Source of the DNA: Sphingobacterium deserti
GTDB taxonomy: Bacteria > Bacteroidota > Bacteroidia > Sphingobacteriales > Sphingobacteriaceae
Assembly: GCF_000757725.1 (NCBI RefSeq)
Contig: NZ_JJMU01000012.1
Coordinates: 1 to 64,000, forward strand
Reading direction: 5' to 3'
Length of the DNA stretch: 64,000 nucleotides
The notes beneath the pieces are model-generated. The model ran no database searches, was not told the origin of the DNA, and saw only the letters and a list, made by a program, of their open reading frames with translations. Positions 1-8,112 of this stretch are shown in pieces (the stretch's first letter is position 1; each line of letters begins with the position of its first letter). The translations under genes and the position numbers were made by a program.

Positions 1-145
1 TACCTGTAACAGCCGCGGCGGGCTCACTCTTTGATAATTCGTGTACACCCCAAGCCACTTTAGCCTGAGAGCTGTACGATAAAATGCTTACGGAAAACAG
101 AAGAGAAACTCCAACCGTTAACCCAAATAAATCGGCTTTTTTCAT
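1..145 (-). CDS. Secreted protein, N-terminal part only (runs off the left edge)
   Basis: An ATG at 143-145 on the minus strand opens a reading frame that stays open to base 1, giving 48 residues. It starts MKKADLFGLTVGVSLLFSVS, a basic N-terminus followed by a hydrophobic core, and then a Ser/Gln/Ala region ending near SSQA, which looks like a Sec signal peptide with cleavage after Ala. The mature start (KVAWGVHELSKSEP) shows no domain that I recognise. It lies downstream of the DUF1080 gene on the same strand, but a strong terminator between them suggests separate transcription. Proteins next to DUF1080 genes in Bacteroidota are often periplasmic cytochromes or sugar-oxidation enzymes; that is only a context guess. 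Confidence 0.6.
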   Translation of the reverse strand, partial: MKKADLFGLTVGVSLLFSVSILSYSSQAKVAWGVHELSKSEPAAAVTG

Positions 146-557
146 AATTATTACGTTTATATAAATAATTACATAAAATTAACAAAAAGTATTAATAAAA
201 AAGAATAATAAAATTTAAAAAATAATTTATATTAGTTTAAAAGAAATATTAAATCAATATTATACAAGTTAGCCATATTGGGTAATGGCGCGGGATAATT
301 CATATTCCCAGACATAATTTTGCGATCAAATTCTGGCACCTGGCTTTATCAGTCCCTATTTATCATGAGATAATTACTTCATTATTCCCGAAGTATAGCA
401 CCTTGTAGAAGCCAAACATTAACGCTCTTACGACTGAATTAATAGATACCACATTGATCTAATAATACGCTTTAAAACACCTGTATTAAGCAAGCAACAG
501 TTGCCCTAGCAAGAGAGAAGATGATAACGATGGTTTATATAGGGAGCGAAAGCGCAT
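146..557. other. Gene-free stretch, AT-rich upstream region
   Basis: About 410 bases with no credible coding frame. Bases 150-250 are extremely AT-rich and lie upstream of the partial secreted gene, so they probably hold its promoter, but I found no clear TTG/TAnnTTTG pair. The rest has no repeat, RNA gene or hairpin that I could support. Confidence 0.5.
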
Positions 558-584
558 AAAAAAGGCCGGAATTTCTTCCGACCT
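558..584 (-). terminator. Rho-independent terminator of the DUF1080 gene
   Basis: On the minus strand the RNA reads GGUCGGAA, a 4-nt loop, UUCCGGCC and then six U. The 8-bp stem contains one G-U pair. It sits 29 bases past the stop codon of the DUF1080 gene, a textbook intrinsic terminator. Confidence 0.85.
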
Positions 585-612
585 CACACTATCTTACAGA
601 TAAATGTTCCTT

Positions 613-1428
613 TTAAAGTACCTTAACGGTTACATTTTTCAACCAAACATCGTCTCCATGATCTTGGAAGCCAATGACCCCGGATTTTGATTTCCCACCT
701 ACATTATTAAGTAGTTCGAAAGCTAATGGCCATTTAGCCTGGCTAAATTTGCTCGATTGAAGCATTTTTGTCCAGTCTGCCGTCCACAAACTATACTCGA
801 CAACCTTCACGTCATTTTGGTAGTGCGTAACCTTACCATTATTAACTACAATCTTTGCTTTATTCCATTGACCTGCCGGGTTACCGTTTTGTGGCTTGGC
901 TGGGATCATGTCATATAAAGATCCGGATTTTCTATTGCCATCTACTCCCATCTTTGCATCAGGATGATTTTCATTATCCAACAATTGATACTCTGGACTC
1001 GATATATAGATAGGCTGGTCTTTTACCTCCTTAGCAAGAACGAAAACACCCGAGTTCCCTGACTGGGAGATCTTCCACTCAAACTCCAACTCAAAGTTTT
1101 TAAAATCATGCGCAAAGATTAGATCTCCGCCATCCGGATTAGTGACACCTGCGGGATTCTTTGAGAACTTCAACATACCATCTTCGATGCCCCATTTCGC
1201 TGGCACCTTCTCTTTATTGTATCCTCTCCATCCTTTTAATGACGTACCATCGAAGATAACATATGCACCAGCAGCGTTTTTCTTAAAATCTTTAAGATCA
1301 ACCTTCGGTAGATTTAAAATTTCGTACGATGGGACATTGGCTTTAGCTTTTTTCGCGGTTTGCGCTTTGCACGCTAGCGTGGTGACGAGCATTGCAGCAC
1401 CGATCACATACATAAAATTTCTCTTCAT
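613..1428 (-). CDS. DUF1080 (3-keto-disaccharide hydrolase-like) secreted protein
   Basis: 271 residues. The N-terminus has a hydrophobic signal segment (about 6-19) followed by Cys20; the lipobox is weak, so it may be a lipoprotein or be cut by signal peptidase I. The body matches the DUF1080 pattern: a concanavalin-like beta-sandwich with the family hallmark FDGTSLKGWRG near residue 60, the FELEFEWKIS strand, the SGVFVL and PEYQLLDN motifs, and a C-terminal GVIGFQDHG. Members are annotated as 3-keto-disaccharide hydrolases or sugar-binding proteins of the periplasm or outer surface; substrate cannot be read from sequence. Its start lies 48 bases after the stop of the barrel receptor gene on the same strand, so the two may be co-transcribed, suggesting uptake and processing of a glycan. 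Confidence 0.88.
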   Translation of the reverse strand: MKRNFMYVIGAAMLVTTLACKAQTAKKAKANVPSYEILNLPKVDLKDFKKNAAGAYVIFDGTSLKGWRGYNKEKVPAKWGIEDGMLKFSKNPAGVTNPDGGDLIFAHDFKNFELEFEWKISQSGNSGVFVLAKEVKDQPIYISSPEYQLLDNENHPDAKMGVDGNRKSGSLYDMIPAKPQNGNPAGQWNKAKIVVNNGKVTHYQNDVKVVEYSLWTADWTKMLQSSKFSQAKWPLAFELLNNVGGKSKSGVIGFQDHGDDVWLKNVTVKVL

Positions 1429-1476
1429 ATTAAAATACTTAAGTCTAGTTGCTGATTAAAGATAATAAAAATCTAA

Positions 1477-3930
1477 TTAAAAACCGCCGCCCATATCGCC
1501 TTCGGATTCGCCATTATCACGCTGCTCGCGTTTCTTTGTTAAATCTTGAAACCCAAATCTGTAAGAGAATGACAAGGTAACCATGCGTTTCATCCAGCGG
1601 TGCTCAAAATCTGTCACTACCTGTGGAGTGGTTGTTTGCGCACCGAAGCGTCGGGTGTTGAATAAATCGCGAACATTGAGTGATAGATTTGCACGCTTGT
1701 TCATAAACTCTTTTTTTACAGCAACGTCTACACCTGTCATATATTTCGTTTTTCCTTGTGCCATCACCCGCGGTGCGAAGTAGTCTCCGCGCAGCTGAAA
1801 CGCCCAGTTTTTTGGAAACTTCACGTTCGTGTTTAAATTGGCATTCCAGTTCACCCCCTCCTGTTCTTGTATCGCGAAAGCCTCGTTTCCTTCAAATTTA
1901 TTGTAAAATAGATTCCCGTTCCAAGTTGCGTCCCACCAATTGGTGATATTGACCTTCGAGATAAGTTCCAAACCAGCGACGTTAGAGCTTGTTAAATTCT
2001 CCCATCGACTAAATGTTACACTGTTTTCATCCACAAGGTAGATGTAGGGCTGCATCACATCGTTCATCCGACGGAAATAGGCTGTTGATATGAAATTCCA
2101 TTTGCTATAAGTTTTTGCGAAGCTTGCTTCAAAAGAATGAATATCTTCGGGCAATAGGTTTGGATTTCCTTGTCTTCGGTTCATCTCATCGGATACGTCG
2201 GGAAATGGATTGACCTGCCAACCTCGAGGGCGTTGCACACGACGAGAGTAGCTCAACTGGATCTTATCCCCACCCTCATTGACATCGTACGTCAAGAATA
2301 CCGTCGGATATAACCGGAAGTAATTCTGCCCGCCGTCTACCACACGTTCTGCTTCAGGAAGCCCCGGTTCTTTCGCGAAATATCGCGTATCTAAATCCAC
2401 TTGTTCGGCACGCAGTCCCACCTGATAGCCGATTTCTTTCGTCAATTTATTTTGATAGTTTGCATATAGTGCATGCACCGCATTGGTCATATCAAAATCG
2501 TTGCTGATACTGAAATCCGGGAAATATTGATTATTCGCTGTATTCAGTGTATCGGAAAACTGTGTATCAAAAGACTTACGTATTAAACTTCTATAACCGG
2601 CCTCAAACTTGCTGTTCTCACTAAAAGGCAAGACGTAGTCTAGCTGAATATTCATCATCTTACCATCCTCACTTGTATTATTAATACGGCCATCCGTTGG
2701 CATCCCGGAGGAATAGGTTTGCGAAAAGCTATTGATACCATCTTCAGTATCTCGACCATAGTTGAAGTTCGCCACTAGTTCAGCACCTTCACGGTCGAAT
2801 TTTCGGATAAAATCCACATTAAATTCGTAACCAAGATCGCTTTCCTCTTGCCGCGACAAACGCATACTAGTGCCTGAAAGACTTGGATGATCAAAGTACT
2901 GGTAAAATAGATCAGCATCTCTGTTATTATCACGTATGCTTAAATTACCAGACACACCAATCGTTGTCTTGTCATTCAGAAAGTAATCTGCTCCAAGCTT
3001 CACTGTATTATTAATGCCTCGGCGAGATGTTTCTTCCGTATTATTGATGCGGCTATTGTTATTCGTATATAAGTTGTTGCGCGCTCCGGATCCAAGCATG
3101 TTACGGCGGTTGAAATTATAACTTCCGAAATAGTTGAATTTTTTATCACGATAGTTCAAGGTAACACCTGCCATATAGTTGTTATACGATCCTCCAGACG
3201 CCGTCGCTGTACCATTTATTCCGGTGTTGACATTCTTTTTCAATACGATATTAATAATACCAGATTGGCCCTCAGCGTCGTACTTGGATGAGGGGTTCGT
3301 GATGATTTCAACTTTATCTATAGCATTCGCAGGCAAGGATTGCAACAAGGCGTTCACGTCACTACCTGCTAGAGCAGACTCCCGCCCATCGATAAGAATT
3401 TTAACACCGTTTGATCCTCTTAAGGAAACTGCGCCATCCATGTCTACTTGCAAAGTCGGCACATTTTGCAATAGGTCAGTCGCCGATCCGCCGACACTCA
3501 CCAAACTTTGCGACACGTCAAAAACCTTTCTATCAATCCCGAGGCGCATCTCTGGCGCACGTCCTTCCACCACGACTTCCTGGATCACTTTACCGTCACC
3601 GGTCAATAAGATCTTACCCAGATTGAGCGCTTCCGTACTGTTAACCTGTATATTCTCCCGGATGATATCTTGTTTACCTACATAGGTAACGCGAAGCGCA
3701 TAGGTACCGAAACTTACGGCATTAAAGGCAAGATTCCCTTCTATATCACTTTGTGCGCCTAAAACGTATTTTTTATCAGTTTGTTGAAGCAAGGAGGCAC
3801 TTGCCCCGATAATTGGCTCATTTGTTTCAGCGTCGACAACGATCGCTTCAATTTTTCCTTTTTGAGCGAGTAGTATAAAGGGTGAAAAAATAAAGAATAA
3901 AAGTAACTTAAAGTTTTTAGTTGATACCAT
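1477..3930 (-). CDS. Outer-membrane beta-barrel receptor (TonB-dependent receptor family)
   Basis: About 817 residues from the ATG at 3928-3930. A longer frame begins with a GTG at 3951 and another ATG at 3945, but the start used here puts a normal signal peptide at the N-terminus (basic residues, LLLFFIFSPFILLAQ). Order of domains: signal peptide, carboxypeptidase-regulatory-like domain (about 25-110, with VVDAETNEPIIGASASL), plug domain (about 125-235, with SLRGSNGVKILIDGRE and the VEIITNPSSKYDAEG stretch), then a long barrel with many aromatic strand ends. This is the Bacteroidota outer membrane beta-barrel family that looks like TonB-dependent receptors but often lacks a clear TonB box; none is evident here. 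Ligand is unknown. The neighbouring DUF1080 gene suggests a saccharide-related role, by context only. Confidence 0.9.
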   Translation of the reverse strand: MVSTKNFKLLLFFIFSPFILLAQKGKIEAIVVDAETNEPIIGASASLLQQTDKKYVLGAQSDIEGNLAFNAVSFGTYALRVTYVGKQDIIRENIQVNSTEALNLGKILLTGDGKVIQEVVVEGRAPEMRLGIDRKVFDVSQSLVSVGGSATDLLQNVPTLQVDMDGAVSLRGSNGVKILIDGRESALAGSDVNALLQSLPANAIDKVEIITNPSSKYDAEGQSGIINIVLKKNVNTGINGTATASGGSYNNYMAGVTLNYRDKKFNYFGSYNFNRRNMLGSGARNNLYTNNNSRINNTEETSRRGINNTVKLGADYFLNDKTTIGVSGNLSIRDNNRDADLFYQYFDHPSLSGTSMRLSRQEESDLGYEFNVDFIRKFDREGAELVANFNYGRDTEDGINSFSQTYSSGMPTDGRINNTSEDGKMMNIQLDYVLPFSENSKFEAGYRSLIRKSFDTQFSDTLNTANNQYFPDFSISNDFDMTNAVHALYANYQNKLTKEIGYQVGLRAEQVDLDTRYFAKEPGLPEAERVVDGGQNYFRLYPTVFLTYDVNEGGDKIQLSYSRRVQRPRGWQVNPFPDVSDEMNRRQGNPNLLPEDIHSFEASFAKTYSKWNFISTAYFRRMNDVMQPYIYLVDENSVTFSRWENLTSSNVAGLELISKVNITNWWDATWNGNLFYNKFEGNEAFAIQEQEGVNWNANLNTNVKFPKNWAFQLRGDYFAPRVMAQGKTKYMTGVDVAVKKEFMNKRANLSLNVRDLFNTRRFGAQTTTPQVVTDFEHRWMKRMVTLSFSYRFGFQDLTKKREQRDNGESEGDMGGGF

Positions 3931-4012
3931 TGTGAAGACTAACATTTCCACAAAACAACAAAATAAAAGCCTCTATCGTTCTATCGTAACTGCATTATTA
4001 CGATGCGCCTTT

Positions 4013-4294
4013 TTACTCAACGGAGACCGTTAAACCTTCCGATTTCAAGATTTTTCGATACACTTCCATCTCAGTAAAAGAGCCTTCCAAAACGTCACAT
4101 TTACCTTCATTGTGTACTTTCCAGGCAATCTGCTCTGCCTGCGGCTCGGTATATTGCAGATGCTTAATCAGGCACGCTATAACATGTTCAAAGGTGTTGA
4201 TTTCATCGTTCCAAAGAACCAGACGATTGGAAGTCTTTACGGAAGCTAAAATTTCCTCCAGCGTAAACGTCTCTTGTTCGGTTTGTACACTCAT
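4013..4294 (-). CDS. clpS: ClpS, adaptor of the ClpAP/ClpCP protease
   Basis: 93 residues, the usual length. ClpS binds proteins with destabilising N-terminal residues and delivers them to the Clp protease. The pocket residues can be seen: Asn29-Asp30 in LWNDEINTFEHVI, Thr34 and His61 in WKVHNEGK, matching the ND...T...H pattern known from E. coli ClpS. The flexible N-terminal tail (about 1-20, acidic and Thr-rich) precedes the core. It is transcribed away from fabH. A TATTTTTG motif lies on its own strand only 4 bases before the ATG (4299-4306); if it is the -7 element the mRNA would be nearly leaderless. No clp protease gene is in this window. Confidence 0.95.
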   Translation of the reverse strand: MSVQTEQETFTLEEILASVKTSNRLVLWNDEINTFEHVIACLIKHLQYTEPQAEQIAWKVHNEGKCDVLEGSFTEMEVYRKILKSEGLTVSVE

Positions 4295-4359
4295 AGCACA
4301 AAAATAGTTATTTTTTAAAAATTATGTACTTTTACCATCTAATCAAATTGATATAACTT

Positions 4360-5406
4360 ATGTTTCAGTCTAAGATAGCAGGCATTGGCTATTATGTGCC
4401 GAAGAACGTATACAGCAATAATGATCTTAAGCGCTTTATGGACACCAGTGATGAGTGGATTCAGGAGCGGACCGGGATCAAAGAGCGCCGCTATGCCGAT
4501 AGGCTGGAGGAAACCACGACAACCATGGGCATCGAAGCGGCAAAAGTCGCTATCGAACGCGCGGGCACTACTGCAGAAGAGATTGATTTCATTATCTTCG
4601 CAACCCTCTCTCCCGACTACTATTTCCCCGGTTGCGGCGTTTTGCTGCAGCGTGAAATGGGCATGAAGGAAGTCGGAGCTTTGGATATTCGTAATCAATG
4701 TTCAGGCTTTGTGTATGCACTATCCGTTGCCGATCAGTTTATAAAAACGGGCATGTACAAAAACATTCTCGTCGTAGGTTCTGAAAAACATTCCTTTGCT
4801 TTGGACTATTCCACTCGTGGACGCGCTGTATCCGTGATTTTTGGTGACGGCGCTGGTGCTGTTGTTCTACAATCGACAACAGAAGCGGGAAAAGGTATTT
4901 TAAGCACTCACTTGCACGCAGATGGAGCTGACGCCGAAAAGTTAGCCATGTATTACCCTGGTGCATCCGGAGGAAAATGGTTAGATAATAAGCCTCAATG
5001 GCCAGAGCAAGAACTTGGTGGGATGTTGATGACCGCGGAGATGCTTGAAGATGGGACCGCATTTCCATATATGGACGGACAAACTGTATTTAAAAAAGCG
5101 GTAGTGAAATTCCCGGAAGTTATCCAAGAAGCATTGTTGAAAAATGATCTTCGTACAACAGATATCGATATGCTTGTGCCCCATCAGGCAAATCTCCGGA
5201 TTTCGCAATTCGTACAGAAAACATTAGGTCTTCCCGACGAAAAGGTCTTTAACAATATCCAGCGATACGGCAATACAACGGCAGCATCTGTGCCCATTGC
5301 ATTGTGTGAGGCTTGGGAAGAAGGAAAAATAAAGGCTGGAGATCTTGTATGTTTGGCTGCCTTTGGCGCAGGCTTCACCTGGGGATCCGCACTAATTAGA
5401 TGGTAA
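4360..5406 (+). CDS. fabH: Beta-ketoacyl-ACP synthase III family protein
   Basis: 348 residues. KAS III enzymes condense acetyl-CoA or another acyl-CoA with malonyl-ACP to start fatty-acid synthesis. The catalytic triad is visible: Cys114 in RNQCSGFVYAL, His275 in VPHQANLRI and Asn305 in QRYGNTTAAS. The N-terminal WIQERTGIKERR is also typical. It is some 30 residues longer than E. coli FabH, mainly through an insertion around 195-240. The usual neighbours (rpmF, plsX) are absent, so this may be a second, specialised KAS III paralog rather than the housekeeping copy. It faces a fatty-acid hydroxylase gene, and a perfect hairpin begins at its stop codon. Confidence 0.9.
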   Translation: MFQSKIAGIGYYVPKNVYSNNDLKRFMDTSDEWIQERTGIKERRYADRLEETTTTMGIEAAKVAIERAGTTAEEIDFIIFATLSPDYYFPGCGVLLQREMGMKEVGALDIRNQCSGFVYALSVADQFIKTGMYKNILVVGSEKHSFALDYSTRGRAVSVIFGDGAGAVVLQSTTEAGKGILSTHLHADGADAEKLAMYYPGASGGKWLDNKPQWPEQELGGMLMTAEMLEDGTAFPYMDGQTVFKKAVVKFPEVIQEALLKNDLRTTDIDMLVPHQANLRISQFVQKTLGLPDEKVFNNIQRYGNTTAASVPIALCEAWEEGKIKAGDLVCLAAFGAGFTWGSALIRW

Positions 5407-5442
5407 CTATATCATGGGCCGTTCACGGCCCATGATATAGTT
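5405..5442. terminator. Perfect 17-bp hairpin between convergent genes
   Basis: The arms 5405-5421 and 5426-5442 are exact reverse complements around a 4-nt TTCA loop. The left arm starts inside the fabH TAA stop (5404-5406) and the right arm ends 7 bases before the stop of the hydroxylase on the other strand. The run of T after it is interrupted (GATTTTC), so it may terminate weakly or mainly protect the 3' ends of both transcripts. Confidence 0.7.
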
Positions 5443-5449
5443 AGATTTT

Positions 5450-6076
5450 CTACTTCTTCTTTTTGAAACCAGAGTTAAAAATCGAATCCCAAATTCCAGA
5501 ACTTACGCCAAAACCGCGTTCAGGATCTGAATAATGGTGCAACATATGGTGATCCTTAATCTTTTTGAATAAGCCCGACTTGAAATTTGCATGGTGCATC
5601 GCGTAATGACACTCATCATAGATCAGATAACCAAATAGAAATCCTGCAAAAAACGACCATAAGGTAAAGTCTTCAAAGAAAAAGCTGAAAATAAAATAAA
5701 TAAAAGCTGCCATCGGTATACTGGCAGATAGAGGCATAACTAAACGCAGTCGGTCTTTCGGGTAATCATGGTGTACGCCATGAAAGATAAAATGAATCCG
5801 CTGTCCCCAAGCTGATGTAGGATGAAAATGGAAAACCCAGCGATGAAGTACATATTCCGCTAAAGTCCAAAAAGCCAAGCCGAAAACGAAGTAAAGCAGA
5901 ACTCGGGAAACATCCATTTCCTCTGCTGCGTATGATTTATAGATCAAATAACATATAACGGGCACCCAAAAGATCAATGGCACACTGTAATGTATTTTTG
6001 TTAAAGACTCCAAAAAATCGTTCTTGAACATGCGAGTCGATTCCGTTGAATTCGAAACATATAATTTTTTTGCCAT
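5450..6076 (-). CDS. Membrane fatty-acid hydroxylase (sterol desaturase superfamily)
   Basis: 208 residues, integral membrane. The di-iron histidine clusters of the superfamily are all present: HRWVFH (78-83), HGVHHD (99-104), HYAMHH (157-162) and HHMLHH (176-181). Hydrophobic segments lie at about 33-48, 57-75, 115-133 and 137-153. Length and motif spacing fit fatty-acid 2-hydroxylases (Scs7/FA2H type), which hydroxylate the acyl chain of ceramides. Sphingobacteria make sphingolipids, so this could be the ceramide hydroxylase; carotenoid hydroxylases share the fold and are the alternative. The C-terminus is a short lysine tail. It converges with the KAS III gene. Confidence 0.85.
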   Translation of the reverse strand: MAKKLYVSNSTESTRMFKNDFLESLTKIHYSVPLIFWVPVICYLIYKSYAAEEMDVSRVLLYFVFGLAFWTLAEYVLHRWVFHFHPTSAWGQRIHFIFHGVHHDYPKDRLRLVMPLSASIPMAAFIYFIFSFFFEDFTLWSFFAGFLFGYLIYDECHYAMHHANFKSGLFKKIKDHHMLHHYSDPERGFGVSSGIWDSIFNSGFKKKK

Positions 6077-6207
6077 AACCGGATGGATTTAAATAAGGCT
6101 GTAAAATTAACAAGTCTGCTACCCTTATCAAAATTTTACTTTTTGAACTTTTTCATCGTTTTGTCAAATAAATTCACTCCGCTCAATACAAGACGTCTGC
6201 CATCAAG

Positions 6208-8109
6208 CTAAAAACCTGTATTCCAACGATATACCCCATCTTCTAAGGTAAGCTGTTCTTCATCCAATAGTTCTCGAATTACCCGAACTCGTATTTCGTC
6301 GTTCCCAATGGTTAAATCGTCCACCAATTGTTTTATCGATCTTTGATTCACTAATAGTAAATTCTTAATCTCTTCTCGTAGTTTATTTTCAATTCCGCTG
6401 CGGTGCGCACGCATCAAACATAGATCACAAACCTCACAAAAGGTTTCATCTTGCTCTCCGAAATACCGTTGTAACGCTTTACTCCTGCACGCTGTATCGT
6501 CGAGGTAGGCATAGATCGCCTTGAGCTGTGTTTCTTTTATCGTCTTCCGTTCCTGTATAAAGGCGGCGTCTATAAAAAGATTTTTATAGTCAACTCGAGC
6601 CTGTAAAAATTCCAGTTGAGGAGCATCCGTTTTCGGAAGATAACTAGCTAACTGTAGTTTTTGGAGTGAGTTTAGCATGTCGACGATATTGCTGTAGGAA
6701 GTCTTTAGTTTCTTCGCAAAATCATATTCGTTCAGGGGCACGTAAAATTCAAAAACGCCGCCGTAAGTGCGTAAGATAAGCTTTATTAATGGGTCATATT
6801 TCGCGGACTGTACTTGAAACTTATACAACTCTTGATATTCAACTTCAAACTTAAAGCGGGACGGAATAAACACAGCTTCCGATACACTGATCCAACCGTC
6901 TTTTTCCAAAAATTTAAGTGCGCTCATGGTCGGTAAAATCTCGATTTGATACCGTTTGCAAAAATCCACGATATCAAAATCAAAGAAAGAGCCCTTGCCT
7001 GCTCCATAGGCAATCTGAAAATAATTCCCCAAATGGTGATAGACATGTTGAATAAACTTAACGGATGGATAGCTCGCCTCGAAATTCTCCCAAAGTTTAT
7101 CCCGATCAACTTGCTGATACATTAAGACGGGAAACGCTTTTTTACCATCTCGCCCTGCTCGCCCGGCCTCCTGATAATAGGCCTCCAGCGAATCAGGGAT
7201 GTCCAAATGTAGCACAAAGCGTACATCCGGCTTATCGATGCCCATTCCAAACGCATTTGTCGCTACGATGACACGCACTTTATTGTCCATCCAGCTATCT
7301 TGCTTTGCTGAACGCATACTCGCTTCAAGCCCTGCGTGATAAAAGTCTGCCGAGACCCCATGATTAACCAAATACTGGGCAACCTCTTGCGTTTCCCTTC
7401 TGTTTCGCACATATACAACCCCTGATCCACCAAGCTTGTTAATCATACGCAACATCCGGCCCATTTTATCATCTTCTGCTAGCGCCATGTAACCGAGATT
7501 CGCCCGACGAAAGCTCATCTGAAATACCTGTCGGCCGACAAATTCCAATTTTTCCTGAATATCTTCCACCACCGCCGGTGTAGCTGTGGCTGTAAGAGCA
7601 AGAAACGGAACGTCTGGATGTAGCGTGCGAAGACTTGAAAGCTGAAGGTATGGGGGGCGAAAATCATAACCCCACTGGGATATACAATGGGCTTCATCGA
7701 TGGCAAAAAGACTTACTTTCATATAGCGAATTCGCTCACGTACCAAGTCGCTATACAAACGTTCAGGTGCTAAATAGAGGAATTTTATTCGACCGTAAAC
7801 ACAGTTGTCAAGGGCGATATCGACCTCCCGATGTGACATGCCCGAAAAAATAGCAACAGCATCAATTCCTTTCTTCCGCAGGTTCTGAACCTGATCTTTC
7901 ATCAGTGCAATTAATGGGCTAACAACAATACATATGCCGGCTAATTGCATGGCGGGCACTTGAAAACAGACAGATTTCCCTCCGCCGGTCGGTAACAGCG
8001 CCAGCGTATCCCTTCCTTGCAGAATAGATTCTATAATCTCACGCTGTAAGGGACGAAACGTATCGTATCCCCAATACTGCTTCAATATGGCTACACTCTT
8101 GCTTTCCAT
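6208..8109 (-). CDS. recQ: RecQ-family ATP-dependent DNA helicase
   Basis: 633 residues. A 3'-to-5' superfamily 2 helicase for repair and recombination. Seen: Walker A PTGGGKS (40-46), DEAH box at 138-141 followed by the aromatic-rich CISQWGYDF, motif III ALTATATP (171-178), motif VI YYQEAGRAGRDG, and zinc-binding cysteines in CRSKALQRYFGE...CEVCDLC near the C-terminus. There is no HRDC domain after the zinc and winged-helix region, as in many Bacteroidota RecQ. Its ATG is 3 bases after the stop of comEC, so it is the last gene of the HhH-barrel, comEC, recQ unit. Genomes of this phylum often have several RecQ paralogs. Confidence 0.95.
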   Translation of the reverse strand: MESKSVAILKQYWGYDTFRPLQREIIESILQGRDTLALLPTGGGKSVCFQVPAMQLAGICIVVSPLIALMKDQVQNLRKKGIDAVAIFSGMSHREVDIALDNCVYGRIKFLYLAPERLYSDLVRERIRYMKVSLFAIDEAHCISQWGYDFRPPYLQLSSLRTLHPDVPFLALTATATPAVVEDIQEKLEFVGRQVFQMSFRRANLGYMALAEDDKMGRMLRMINKLGGSGVVYVRNRRETQEVAQYLVNHGVSADFYHAGLEASMRSAKQDSWMDNKVRVIVATNAFGMGIDKPDVRFVLHLDIPDSLEAYYQEAGRAGRDGKKAFPVLMYQQVDRDKLWENFEASYPSVKFIQHVYHHLGNYFQIAYGAGKGSFFDFDIVDFCKRYQIEILPTMSALKFLEKDGWISVSEAVFIPSRFKFEVEYQELYKFQVQSAKYDPLIKLILRTYGGVFEFYVPLNEYDFAKKLKTSYSNIVDMLNSLQKLQLASYLPKTDAPQLEFLQARVDYKNLFIDAAFIQERKTIKETQLKAIYAYLDDTACRSKALQRYFGEQDETFCEVCDLCLMRAHRSGIENKLREEIKNLLLVNQRSIKQLVDDLTIGNDEIRVRVIRELLDEEQLTLEDGVYRWNTGF

Positions 8110-8112
8110 CTT

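Noticed and set aside
3179..3685. 168-codon open frame on the plus strand
   Set aside because: Antisense to the plug domain of the barrel receptor; no coding features of its own.
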